DNA of 64,000 bases from Colwellia sp. 39_35_sub15_T18 (lineage in GTDB: Bacteria; Pseudomonadota; Gammaproteobacteria; Enterobacterales; Alteromonadaceae): positions 1-64,000 of the forward strand of contig MAAE01000004.1 in assembly GCA_002162675.1 (NCBI GenBank), in the 5' to 3' direction. Position numbers and translations under genes: made by a program. Of the stretch, positions 1 through 8,780 are shown piece by piece (position 1 is the stretch's first letter; every line of letters begins with the position of its first letter). The notes below the pieces were generated by a model. That model searched no databases. It was not told the origin of the DNA and worked only from the letters and a program-made list of their open reading frames with translations.

Positions 1-102
1 CAGTATTATGTTTATTCATGCTCTGCTTTTGGGATAGATAGTGGTTTGGCGATTACTATCAGATCAAATTCAGAGCATGAATTCAATTGTTTTATTCCTT
101 AA
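1..102 (+). CDS. C-terminal end of an unknown protein (cut by window edge)
   Basis: An open frame enters from the left edge and ends at a TAA at 100-102, giving 33 residues. The composition looks protein-like, but no family can be named from so little. A start codon for a following gene lies 10 bases downstream, so the two may be co-transcribed. Confidence 0.45.
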   Translation, partial: QYYVYSCSAFGIDSGLAITIRSNSEHEFNCFIP

Positions 103-112
103 GATCCAACCT

Positions 113-917
113 ATGAACTCCTACTATAGACGCTAAATTAATATTTCAAAAAGATATTTTTGATAATCATTATTCTTTTGATGTTGGGATCTATTTTCCA
201 ATCATTAACGATCTAAATAGTCCGTATTTTAAAACAAGATTCAAAAGTGATTTTTTCGACATTGTACTTACTCATAAAACCAATAAGTTAAATTTCAAGT
301 TTCAATTTGAAGACTGTGAGTTTGATATTTACTATTTTAAAAAAGCTCTTCAATTTATTTCAGATTTATTTAATGGGGAAAAACTGGAACTATTTATTGA
401 TGGTAAAGGTGGAAAACAATTTTTAGGAGCGTTAACTGCTCCTAACCAGTTCATTGATCATCAAAAGGAGTTAGAGACCCTTGATAAAATTATAAAAATA
501 ATAAAGTACTTTGATTTCAACGGCTCCATTAGAGCTGATTATAATGAACTCTGTTATTTAGGGGATACGATTGCCCCATTTTATGATTTGTTACATTCCC
601 CAACAGCAAACTTCGCAGTTTCTTTTAGTGTACAAGATGGAGAAATAGATACGAGCGCTCCGCTTGTTGCAATAGGTAGTATCAAATTTCGTCTAAGCAA
701 TAAGTTATTTATTATTCTTTATTCAACAGAAGGTGTTCCAACGAAGAATGATACAGAAAAAAAGAGAAAATACATTTTACAAGGTAACTTAATTAAAATA
801 GAGAAGAAATTAGTTTGTGATTTGAAATCGGTGCCTTCTGACGACGAGATTTTAAAAGCATTAAAATTAATTGAATCTACCTTTGAAGACATATTAATTG
901 TAATCTTGAATAAGTAG
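113..917 (+). pseudogene. Unknown protein gene, start codon out of frame with the body
   Basis: A reading frame is open from 117 to the stop at 915-917 (about 266 codons) with no in-frame ATG before 588. The nearest sensible start, ATG at 113-115, is one base out of register and meets a stop at 134-136. Removing one A at 116-117 would join this ATG to the long frame. The simplest reading is a one-base insertion just after the start codon, either a real mutation or a sequencing error. The alternative is a shorter 109-residue product from 588 or a non-standard start. The product is rich in Lys, Phe and Ile, shows no signal peptide or membrane segment, and belongs to no family I recognise. Confidence 0.5.
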
Positions 918-1335
918 TATTCAATTTAATTAGTTAGCTATTGATTGAATTTTTTTGCGAGTAAGAGTTTACAACTACTTTAGGGATTACGACCCAGAAC
1001 TGGAACCCTGTAACAAGGATCGTCACGGTTAAAATTTGAATCCAAAGCCTCGCAAGGGGCTATATTAGCAGGCTATATCTAAAGTTATATTTTTCAAAAG
1101 CCATCGATAACTGGCTTTGATAATTTTGAATGTGGTTATTAACTTAACAACCACAATAGTGGTATAAGTAACCCAAGTTCATGCAGTATTGCTAATAATG
1201 TTCCAAATCAATACCCTACAGAGACTTCATAAAGCAATTCTTTTACCATGATATTTTCTTAAAGTTAGTGTAATTCTAACTCATGAAGTAATGCAATAAG
1301 ACAAGAGCTTTCATCTCTCTAAATAAATAAAGACA
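918..1335. other. Intergenic stretch, one hairpin
   Basis: About 420 bases lie between the unknown gene and the 3' end of the adaptor gene. The only structure I see is a 7-bp hairpin, AAAGCCA at 1097-1103 with TGGCTTT at 1112-1118. I found no tRNA, no convincing reading frame and no strong terminator. Confidence 0.4.
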
Positions 1336-2709
1336 CTACTGCACAATAACGCTTTGCCCTTCTTTCAATCTTTCAGCACCACGAATGGCAATGTTATCGC
1401 CGCGTTGTAAATCTCCGACAATAGTGACGCGATCGAAACTGCCTTTACCCACTTTCACTAGTAAACGGTGTGCTTTGTTATCGGCATCAACTTTGACCAC
1501 AAAAGTCCCCTCTTTACGAACAATTAACGCATCGCGGCTAACCGTTAAACTAAGCTGTGTGTCTTGAACAGGCACAGTCACTTTAACCAATTGCCCTGCG
1601 GTCCAAAACTCGTTTAAATGCTCAGGTATCTGAATACGCACTTCAAATGTTTGTGAGCGCGGATCGGTGCTAGGGATCACCGAAGTCACTTGCGTTGATA
1701 TAGCTTGTCCTATCGCTTGTAAATTTAGCTCAAGTCCTTTGCGCACATACGCTAAATATTTAACCGGTACGTATAAGCGTACTTCTAAATGTTCGGTATC
1801 AAGTAACTTTAATAATACCTCGCTACGATTGATATCCGTGCCGGCACGTACCACACGCTCGGTCACTACACCATCAAATGGGGCTTTGACGGTAGCTCTG
1901 CGCAGTTCATCTTCAATTTGCTTTAATTTTAATGTGGCAATTTCACTATCCGCTTGTGCTAATTCATATTGAGATTTAGTTTGATCTAATTGAAATTGTG
2001 ACGTTGAGTTGGTTTTTCTTAACTTCTGCAAACGTTGTAATTCATTATTAAAATAACGCGCGTTGATGCTAGCGCGCTTAATTTGCGCTTTTTGCTCAGA
2101 CTGTTTCAATTGCAACGGCAGTAAGTCCATTTTAGCTAACACATCTCCTTGGCGCACCATAATGCCCGGCTCTTGTAACCATTCTAATCGGCCATCAACA
2201 CCCGCGGTAATATTGACATAAGAGCGGCTATGCAATGTTCCCATTAGATCAGCGGTGGCTGCTAAAGAGATTTCCGTCACTTGGTCTATTTCTACTGGGC
2301 TTGCGGGGGGCTCTGCTGCATTTGCCCAAGAACACGCCAATAATAAACAGACCACTGAACCTATGCTTACTTTTTTAAAGCTAAGGTTTTTGTAACGGCT
2401 CACCACCGAGTCGCGATGCTTCACCGAGGGCTCTACGAGCCTACACCGAGGATTTTCACTGCTCGGTGAAGTGCGTAGCACCTCGGTGCTCTCTGTGGTC
2501 AATATTTTTGAACTGAATAAATACAAACTTCTAAAACTAAGGCTTTTGTAACGGTTCACCACCGAGCCGCGATGCTTCACAGAGGGCTCTGCGAGCCGAC
2601 ACAGAGGCTTTATTATGCTCGGTGAAGTGCGTAGCACCTCGGTGCTCTCTGTGGTCAATATTTTTGAACTGAATAAATACAAATTTTTAAAGCTAAAATT
2701 TTCTAACAT
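1336..2709 (-). CDS. RND efflux periplasmic adaptor (MFP/HlyD-like) with repeat insertion in the signal-peptide region
   Basis: This is the periplasmic adaptor that would link the RND pump encoded just upstream to an outer-membrane channel. From about residue 130 the protein has the usual parts: a lipoyl/barrel half (GVDGRLEWLQEPGIMVRQGD), a long coiled-coil hairpin (about 195-245), the second half (ATVKAPFDGVVTERVVRAG) and a C-terminal beta-barrel. A GAGGAG ribosome site precedes the ATG at 2709. The first residues, MLENFSF, are followed by two 52-residue repeats and then by KKVSIG and a hydrophobic stretch with an LLAC/ANA site. Removing the 312 bases restores a normal signal peptide. As written, the export signal is buried about 105 residues in, so secretion may fail. 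No in-frame ATG lies between the repeats and the hydrophobic stretch. The adaptor assignment is firm, its activity is not. Confidence 0.85.
   Translation of the reverse strand: MLENFSFKNLYLFSSKILTTESTEVLRTSPSIIKPLCRLAEPSVKHRGSVVNRYKSLSFRSLYLFSSKILTTESTEVLRTSPSSENPRCRLVEPSVKHRDSVVSRYKNLSFKKVSIGSVVCLLLACSWANAAEPPASPVEIDQVTEISLAATADLMGTLHSRSYVNITAGVDGRLEWLQEPGIMVRQGDVLAKMDLLPLQLKQSEQKAQIKRASINARYFNNELQRLQKLRKTNSTSQFQLDQTKSQYELAQADSEIATLKLKQIEDELRRATVKAPFDGVVTERVVRAGTDINRSEVLLKLLDTEHLEVRLYVPVKYLAYVRKGLELNLQAIGQAISTQVTSVIPSTDPRSQTFEVRIQIPEHLNEFWTAGQLVKVTVPVQDTQLSLTVSRDALIVRKEGTFVVKVDADNKAHRLLVKVGKGSFDRVTIVGDLQRGDNIAIRGAERLKEGQSVIVQ
2378..2689 (-). repeat. Two tandem copies of a 156-bp element inside a coding region
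   Basis: Copy 1 is 2378-2533 and copy 2 is 2534-2689. The spacing is exactly 156 bases (52 codons), so the frame stays open. Each copy holds palindromic blocks around CTCGGTGAAGTGCG/TAGCACCTCGGTG and ends in CTCTGTGGTCAATATTTTTG. The string TTTTTAAAGCTAA flanks the pair on both sides, which could be a target duplication. A diverged relative lies at about 6055-6168. Confidence 0.9.
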
Positions 2710-2754
2710 AATTTTCTCCTCTCCACATTCTTAACTAAACTTTTAACTAAACTT

Positions 2755-5700
2755 TTAGTTAAGTCGAGCTGATAATGGTGACTCTTTTTGAAGTTCAGCG
2801 TGTAGATCTTCAACGTTATTATTTTGTAAGTCTAGATTTTGATTAGACTCATTACTCGATGATTTTTCCCCCAGCCTTAATAGGCTTGGAAACAACACCA
2901 AAGTAAAAATGGCGCTGATAAACATGCCGCCGACAATCACGGTGGCAAGTCCTCGGTATATTTCGCTGCCAACGCCGGGCATGACCATTAATGGCAACAT
3001 ACCAAACAAGCTGGTTAATGTGCTCATATAAACAGGCCTAGCACGAATACGAATGGCTTGCGCGACAGCACGTCGTCTTGATAAACCTTCTTTTTCAGCC
3101 TGCCTCGTTTGGTCAACAATCAAAATGGCATTGTTTACCACTAAGCCAAGCAAAATAATAAAACCAATCATGGTCAGTAAATCTAACGATTGGTAAGTCA
3201 CTAAATTCAATAAATTTAAACCGACAACACCACCGGCAACAGCTAATGGCATAACCAATAACACCAACAAACTATCTTTAGGTGACTTAAATAATGCCGT
3301 CATTAACAAAAACAAAATCACTAATGCCAAAACAAAGTTTTTGATCATATCGTTAATGGCCGCGGCCATTTTATTGGCATTACCACTGAGTTGAATAGAA
3401 GCCTCAATGGGTAGTTGCTCCTGCATTTTAGGAATAACTTTTTCATTAATGGCGGCTAATGCTTCTTCCATCGACATGGTTGCCGGCGGCGTGATCTGGA
3501 TGCTAATGGTTCTTTTACCGTCAACACGCCTTAAGCTTGTAGGTCCTGCGGTTCTTGAAAGCGTGGTTAACTCTCCGAGTGTTTGAATACCGGCTAAGGG
3601 CGAATGAATGGGCAAAGCGGCTAATTCATCAGGCGTTTGCCACTGCTCACCGCGTAAAATAACATTAACCCTATCGTTACCATCAAAATATTCGCCGATA
3701 AATAAACCACTGGTATAAGCACGAATAGCATTAGCAACATCGCGGCGAGTTAAGCCTGCCTGAGTGATCCGCTGATCTTTAGGAGTCAATTTCAATTCCG
3801 GTTCAGACAAACTTAAGCCCGGATTTGGAAAGGCCGTTGTATCTGCCATCGTATCATTAATAGCATCAATGCCCACTTGTGCTACTGACATTAGGCTTTC
3901 AATATCAGGCCCTTGAACATTAATTTCTACCGTTCGACCATTGCCCCCTCCTGAAACATTGATCATAGAGCCTCGAAACAAGAAAGCTTGCGTATCAGGC
4001 AGCCCCCCTAACACCTCAGAACGAATAACATCCATCAACTCTTCAACCCGTGTTGGGTCTGCCGCATAAATAAATCCGCCCGTAGCACCCGAGCCAAACG
4101 AGTAAAAATTATAGCTTTTTATTTTTGGTGATTTTTCACCCGAAAGATAAGGGGCTAGCCTTTCTTTCACCAGTGAGGCCATTTCTTTTTCAATAAAGTC
4201 AACATTGCCACCAGGCGGCATATCCAAACTAAAAAAGAAGCCGTCAATTGGCGCACGCGGCATAAAGTCGGTTTTAGGCATAAGTAAAACAATCACTAAA
4301 ATAGCGCCGCCCAACAAGAAGGAAATCCAGCTAAGGCGTTTAGTTTGGCTATTAGTTAAACGCATGACTAAGCTGGTTAACTTTTCCCAGTAATGGCCAA
4401 AGGGATCATTATCAATTTGAGCTTTAAGCCAATAGCGACTGGCGATAGGTAAAATAGTAATAGCCGTTACCAGTGAGGCGATAACCGCAATAGAAAGCGT
4501 TAGCGCTAAATCAGAAAATAATTGCCCTTCAATACCGGCCATAAATAAAATAGGTAAAAATATGGCAACACTGGTGGCTGTAGAGGCAAATAATGCGCCG
4601 GTAACTTGCAACGCGCCGCGCATTACCGCCTTGTTACCGTCCATCCCTAAACCACGTAGCCGTACTATATTTTCTTGTACTATAATGGCGGCATCTAACA
4701 CTAGGCCAACAGAAAAAGCTAGACCCGCTAACGAGATAACATTCAGGCTACGATCAAAAACACTTAAAGCCACAAAAGCCACCATGAGTGAAATAGGAAT
4801 AGTCACCGCTATGATGAGAATATTCCGCCAACCACGTAAAAATAACCATAGAATAATCAAGGCTAAGACTATCCCTAAACCAAGATTGTTTTGCACTAAT
4901 TTCAAGGCATTACGAATATGCACGGAGGAATCAAAACTGAGTTCAATAACCAAACCCGCGGCTTTCAATGGCCCGTCATTAAGATCTTTTATGGCGATGT
5001 TTATTTCATCTAATAGCGCGACAGTATTAGCATCATTTTGCCGTTTTAAGGTGAAGTAATAGGAAGGCTGACCACTTCTCATATTAAAGCCAAAACGATC
5101 CACCAGAGTATTTTCAACGCTGGCAATATCTTTTAAATAAATTGGTCGTTCACCGCTGTAACCAATGATCATTTCGGTTAAATTACTAACATCATATTGC
5201 CCTGAAAAGCGCACGGTATATTGACGTCGACCCACATTAGCAACACCGGCAGAAACATCGCTGGCACGGGCAATGGTTGAGCTAATATCGGCCAGTGATA
5301 AACCTAATGAAGCAGTGCGCAAGGGATCAAAAGTTATTCTTAATTCCCTAGGGCGGTGGCTCTGTAAATTTACCTGCCCCATACCTTGAATGCGAGAAAA
5401 CCTTGGCCGCACCACATCTTCTATCAATTTTTGATATTGACCTAGGTCTTGTGCTGGATTATCAGGTAAGGTTTTTATCATTAAAGAGGCGGTATTAGGT
5501 CCCCCTCGCCCGCCACCAGCAGACACGATAGGATCCATGGCATCAAGTGGTATCGGTGGCGCTTGATTAAGGTTATTAATGACATCAAGCATGGCTTTTT
5601 GCATGTCAGCACCAACATCAAAGGTCAGCGTTATATTACCAAAACCACGGCGAATATTAGTGGTCACCTTAGTGACACCTTGAGTATTCTTAACCACATT

Positions 5701-5904
5701 TTCAATCGGCTCAATAATCACCGATTCCATTTCAGCAGGGGCTGCACTTCGCCAACCGGTAAAAATATTAATTTGTGGCTGTTCAATGTCTGGGGTTAAT
5801 TGAATGGGTAACTTGAAAACACTCATCAAGCCAAACACCATCACCAAAGCAACAATGACAATAATAGCCGCAGGATTTTTTAAAGCGGTACGAGTTAAAT
5901 TCAT
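2755..5904 (-). CDS. RND-family efflux permease (HAE1-like)
   Basis: An inner-membrane, proton-driven pump subunit of 1049 residues, the usual length for the family. TM1 is at about 13-33, then come the first periplasmic loop, TM2-7 (about 338-560), the second large loop and TM8-12 (about 860-1010). The TM4 motif reads GLVLDAAIIVQEN: one of the two acidic residues normal in AcrB-type pumps is Ala here. The TM10 motif is GLVVNNAILIVD, with Asn where AcrB has Lys. The permease gene precedes its adaptor gene by 45 bases, the reverse of the common order. No outer-membrane factor gene is adjacent. Substrate cannot be told from sequence; the arsenic operon starts divergently 490 bases away, but a link is only speculative. 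Confidence 0.9.
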   Translation of the reverse strand: MNLTRTALKNPAAIIVIVALVMVFGLMSVFKLPIQLTPDIEQPQINIFTGWRSAAPAEMESVIIEPIENVVKNTQGVTKVTTNIRRGFGNITLTFDVGADMQKAMLDVINNLNQAPPIPLDAMDPIVSAGGGRGGPNTASLMIKTLPDNPAQDLGQYQKLIEDVVRPRFSRIQGMGQVNLQSHRPRELRITFDPLRTASLGLSLADISSTIARASDVSAGVANVGRRQYTVRFSGQYDVSNLTEMIIGYSGERPIYLKDIASVENTLVDRFGFNMRSGQPSYYFTLKRQNDANTVALLDEINIAIKDLNDGPLKAAGLVIELSFDSSVHIRNALKLVQNNLGLGIVLALIILWLFLRGWRNILIIAVTIPISLMVAFVALSVFDRSLNVISLAGLAFSVGLVLDAAIIVQENIVRLRGLGMDGNKAVMRGALQVTGALFASTATSVAIFLPILFMAGIEGQLFSDLALTLSIAVIASLVTAITILPIASRYWLKAQIDNDPFGHYWEKLTSLVMRLTNSQTKRLSWISFLLGGAILVIVLLMPKTDFMPRAPIDGFFFSLDMPPGGNVDFIEKEMASLVKERLAPYLSGEKSPKIKSYNFYSFGSGATGGFIYAADPTRVEELMDVIRSEVLGGLPDTQAFLFRGSMINVSGGGNGRTVEINVQGPDIESLMSVAQVGIDAINDTMADTTAFPNPGLSLSEPELKLTPKDQRITQAGLTRRDVANAIRAYTSGLFIGEYFDGNDRVNVILRGEQWQTPDELAALPIHSPLAGIQTLGELTTLSRTAGPTSLRRVDGKRTISIQITPPATMSMEEALAAINEKVIPKMQEQLPIEASIQLSGNANKMAAAINDMIKNFVLALVILFLLMTALFKSPKDSLLVLLVMPLAVAGGVVGLNLLNLVTYQSLDLLTMIGFIILLGLVVNNAILIVDQTRQAEKEGLSRRRAVAQAIRIRARPVYMSTLTSLFGMLPLMVMPGVGSEIYRGLATVIVGGMFISAIFTLVLFPSLLRLGEKSSSNESNQNLDLQNNNVEDLHAELQKESPLSARLN

Positions 5905-6054
5905 TATCCGACCCTAATTGTACTAATTTGTACTAACGTTAAATCTTGGCAGCATTATAGATAATGCGGCAACAAACCTTAAAAGAGATCAGATAAGTTA
6001 CATTCTTTTTACGACAAAAGGTGGATTTGAAACAAACAGTTACAAACAGTTACG

Positions 6055-6168
6055 ATTTGACAGAGGGTTCTAGAACCAATATAGAGCATTTTTTCTTCTT
6101 GGCGTCTGTGTGTGACGCCTATATGAACTCTGTGGTAAAGGTTTTAAGCTGAATAAAGACAAAAAGCC
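6055..6168. repeat. Diverged copy of the 156-bp element in a 490-base intergenic region
   Basis: The block has the same layout as the copies at 2378-2689: an ACAGAGGG start, a central palindrome (GGCGTC...GACGCC) and an end reading CTCTGTGGT, then GCTGAATAAAGACAAA. The central stem differs in sequence but keeps pairing. Just before it, ACAAACAGTT occurs twice (6032 and 6042). The rest of 5905-6393 should hold the divergent promoters for the efflux pair and the arsenic operon, but no operator is clear enough to name. Confidence 0.6.
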
Positions 6169-6402
6169 ACTGTTAAATTACGCTTTCAAAAAAGAACCCT
6201 TTTTAAAAGTTTGAAAGATAACCAACACACTGCAGGTCTCTTTTTACTGCTCACTTTCGAATTCTATAACGAAAGTATCACAAAGAAATAACATTTTCTT
6301 ATTCCCCTAAAAATGGGTTGCTCTGCCCGTTGATGTGCAGTAATTTTATCCAAATTAACGAGTACACATAAACAACTAAATTTAACCTATTGAGTGAGTG
6401 TA

Positions 6403-7266
6403 ATGAAAATGAAGCTAAAAACTAATCAACAAGACGTCAGTAAGATACTTAAAAAATTATCTTTTTCAGTCATCGCTTTATCGATGACCTTGGTTTCGGT
6501 AAATGCCTCAGCGGGTGCTTGGGTCGGTGAGAAAGGGAAAGGTTATGTAAAGTTAGGTTATGCCGATTATGATTCAAATACCTACCGAGGCGATGATCCT
6601 TCGTTTGAGAGCTTTAAGGGTCAAAACACCTCAATTTATGCCGAGCACGGTTTAGGCAATGACTTCGCTCTCTACGGCTCACTGTTATACCAATCTTATG
6701 ATCAAGTCGACACTATTACCGGTACAAGCAGTGCTAGCGGCTTTAGCGATACTGAAATAGGCCTTCGTTATCAATGGCAAGCAGACCCCTTTGTATTATC
6801 AACCTCTTTTCTAGTTAAAACCCCTTTTTTATATGAAAAAGAAGACGGACTCGGTAACGGCCAAGAAGACTATGAAGTTAAAGTTTTATTAGGTCGAGGC
6901 TTAGATGAATATGGTTATATCGGTGCCGAGTTTGGTTATCGCTTGCGCAGTGGTGAACCATCAGATGAATATCGTTATTTGATTGAGTATGGCTTTAATA
7001 TCAACAAGAACATGTATTTTCGTACCAAGTTAGACGGCATCTTAAGTGCAGAAAATTCTGACGTAACAAATACCGCAATTTCAGGTAATTTATCAAACCC
7101 GTTAGAATTCGATTCAGGAAAGGTTGAGTTAACAACGGGTTGGAATTTCAATAAAAACAGTTCATTGCAAGGTTTTGGGCTTGAATTAACCTATACCCGC
7201 GAAATTTACGGCAACAACATTCTTGAAGGTAATAGTATTCAACTAGGTATTACTAAGGTTTATTAA
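6403..7266 (+). CDS. Outer-membrane beta-barrel protein, first gene of the arsenic operon
   Basis: The start is taken as ATG 6403; an in-frame GTG at 6394 would add three residues. A signal peptide ends near VNASA at about residue 37. The mature protein of about 250 residues is made of alternating short amphipathic strands rich in Tyr, Gly and charged turns and ends in ...IQLGITKVY, typical of barrel proteins. It is likely a porin-like or surface protein. Only three bases separate it from the next gene, so it belongs to the ten-gene operon. I cannot assign a substrate. Export or anchoring of the operon's product is a guess from context. Confidence 0.6.
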   Translation: MKMKLKTNQQDVSKILKKLSFSVIALSMTLVSVNASAGAWVGEKGKGYVKLGYADYDSNTYRGDDPSFESFKGQNTSIYAEHGLGNDFALYGSLLYQSYDQVDTITGTSSASGFSDTEIGLRYQWQADPFVLSTSFLVKTPFLYEKEDGLGNGQEDYEVKVLLGRGLDEYGYIGAEFGYRLRSGEPSDEYRYLIEYGFNINKNMYFRTKLDGILSAENSDVTNTAISGNLSNPLEFDSGKVELTTGWNFNKNSSLQGFGLELTYTREIYGNNILEGNSIQLGITKVY

Positions 7267-7269
7267 ATC

Positions 7270-8772
7270 ATGTCGTTAATTGGTTCGTTAGTACTCGCTA
7301 CTCATTTTTTATTATTAGGGATTTTATCCTTATTTGGTCTACATCGTTTATCTATGGTGATGCGTTGGTTTCGTTATCGAACATTTGCACCCAAAGCACC
7401 GGCAACGTTTAAAGAGTTGCCCAAAGTGACCGTGCAGATCCCACTGTATAATGAAAGATTAGTGGCGAAAAGAATTGTTGATACTATTGTCTTGCTTGAA
7501 TACCCTAAAGATCGTTTACAAATACAAATTGTTGATGATTCAAATGATGATACTAGCGCTTTAATTGCCGAACGTGTCTTACATTACCAGCAGCAAGGTT
7601 TTAATATTGACCATGTACAACGAACCAATCGTCGTGGCTTTAAGGCGGGTGCGTTAAAAGATGCCATGGCCACGGCAGATGGTGAATTTATTGCTATTTT
7701 TGATGCTGACTTTATTCCAAGTGCTGATACTTTATTAAAGAGCATTCATTATTTTACCCAAACTGATATTGCCATGGTGCAATTACGATGGGAGCATTTG
7801 AACCGCCGTAGTAGCCTGTTAACAAAAACACAAGCTATCATGCTGGACGCGCATTTCGCGCTTGAACAACAAGTACGTTGCGCTAGCAATATGTTGTTTA
7901 ACTTTAATGGTACCGCGGGCATTTGGCGAACCGCCGCCATTATCGATGCCGGGCATTGGAGCGCAGATACCTTAACTGAAGATCTTGACTTAAGTTATCG
8001 TGCCCAACTGGCGGGTTGGAAGATGCAGTACTTAAACGAAGTGACTTGTCCGGGTGAATTACCTGCCGATATGAATGCCTTTAAAACTCAGCAATACCGT
8101 TGGGCTAAAGGTGGCGTACAGGTAATGCTGAAAATGCTGAAAACGGTGTGGCAAGCAAAAATCCCTTTCATTAAAAAAGTTGAATCGACTTTTCATTTAT
8201 CAAATAACTTAGCGTATTTGGTAATGTTACTCGATACCTTATTGTTCTTATTACCTAGCCTATATTTACGCGCAAAGCACGACTTTGTAAATATATGGTG
8301 GTTGGATGTCACCTTATTGTTAATGTCTTCAGGCGGCCATATTGCCTATCTATATTTTGGTCAAATTGTTTTAGGTCGTTCAAAAATTCGTGCCTTAGCT
8401 AAAGTGCCCAGCTTAGTTTTGTTAGGCATACAACTGGCCATTAATAATGCTAAAGCTGGCTTGGAAGCCTTAATGGGTAAAAAAAGTGAATTTGTCCGTA
8501 CGCCAAAAACCGGTGAGTTAGCACAAAGTAGCAATAGCCACGATGGTAATAGACAGCAAACATTAACATCAAAAAACAGCTCCCATTATAAGCCTTTGCC
8601 GCCTAAAGGTGCGCTGTTTGAATTCCTTATTGCCGTAATATATATGATGGTTTTCGTGTGGGCTATCACTTATCAACATTGGTTTATGTTGCCGTTTATT
8701 TCGCTGCTAGCGCTTGGCTTTGTTATGTCTGCAGTCAATAGCTTTTATAGCCATTATCAGCTGTCTAGATAA
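7270..8772 (+). CDS. Membrane GT2 glycosyltransferase (cellulose/mannan-synthase-like)
   Basis: This inner-membrane processive-type family 2 glycosyltransferase has 500 residues. An N-terminal membrane segment (about 5-30) is followed by the GT-A domain with DDSNDDT (89-95), DADF (145-148), TEDLDLSYR (236-244) and QQYRW (274-278), the full D, D, D, QxxRW set. Two C-terminal membrane blocks lie at about 312-375 and 455-490. The closest general type is the CESA-like beta-glucan or glucomannan synthase group. The gene starts 3 bases after the barrel gene and is followed within 8 bases by another membrane glycosyltransferase. Sugar donor and acceptor are unknown; the arsenic context suggests glycosylation of a lipid or arsenosugar product. 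Confidence 0.85.
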   Translation: MSLIGSLVLATHFLLLGILSLFGLHRLSMVMRWFRYRTFAPKAPATFKELPKVTVQIPLYNERLVAKRIVDTIVLLEYPKDRLQIQIVDDSNDDTSALIAERVLHYQQQGFNIDHVQRTNRRGFKAGALKDAMATADGEFIAIFDADFIPSADTLLKSIHYFTQTDIAMVQLRWEHLNRRSSLLTKTQAIMLDAHFALEQQVRCASNMLFNFNGTAGIWRTAAIIDAGHWSADTLTEDLDLSYRAQLAGWKMQYLNEVTCPGELPADMNAFKTQQYRWAKGGVQVMLKMLKTVWQAKIPFIKKVESTFHLSNNLAYLVMLLDTLLFLLPSLYLRAKHDFVNIWWLDVTLLLMSSGGHIAYLYFGQIVLGRSKIRALAKVPSLVLLGIQLAINNAKAGLEALMGKKSEFVRTPKTGELAQSSNSHDGNRQQTLTSKNSSHYKPLPPKGALFEFLIAVIYMMVFVWAITYQHWFMLPFISLLALGFVMSAVNSFYSHYQLSR

Positions 8773-8780
8773 TCTTAAAA

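Noticed and set aside
918-1335. Possible tRNA or tmRNA remnant
   Set aside because: No cloverleaf, no T-loop consensus and no CCA end could be found.
2378-2689. CRISPR or insertion sequence
   Set aside because: There are no spacers and no transposase; the two 156-bp copies abut directly.
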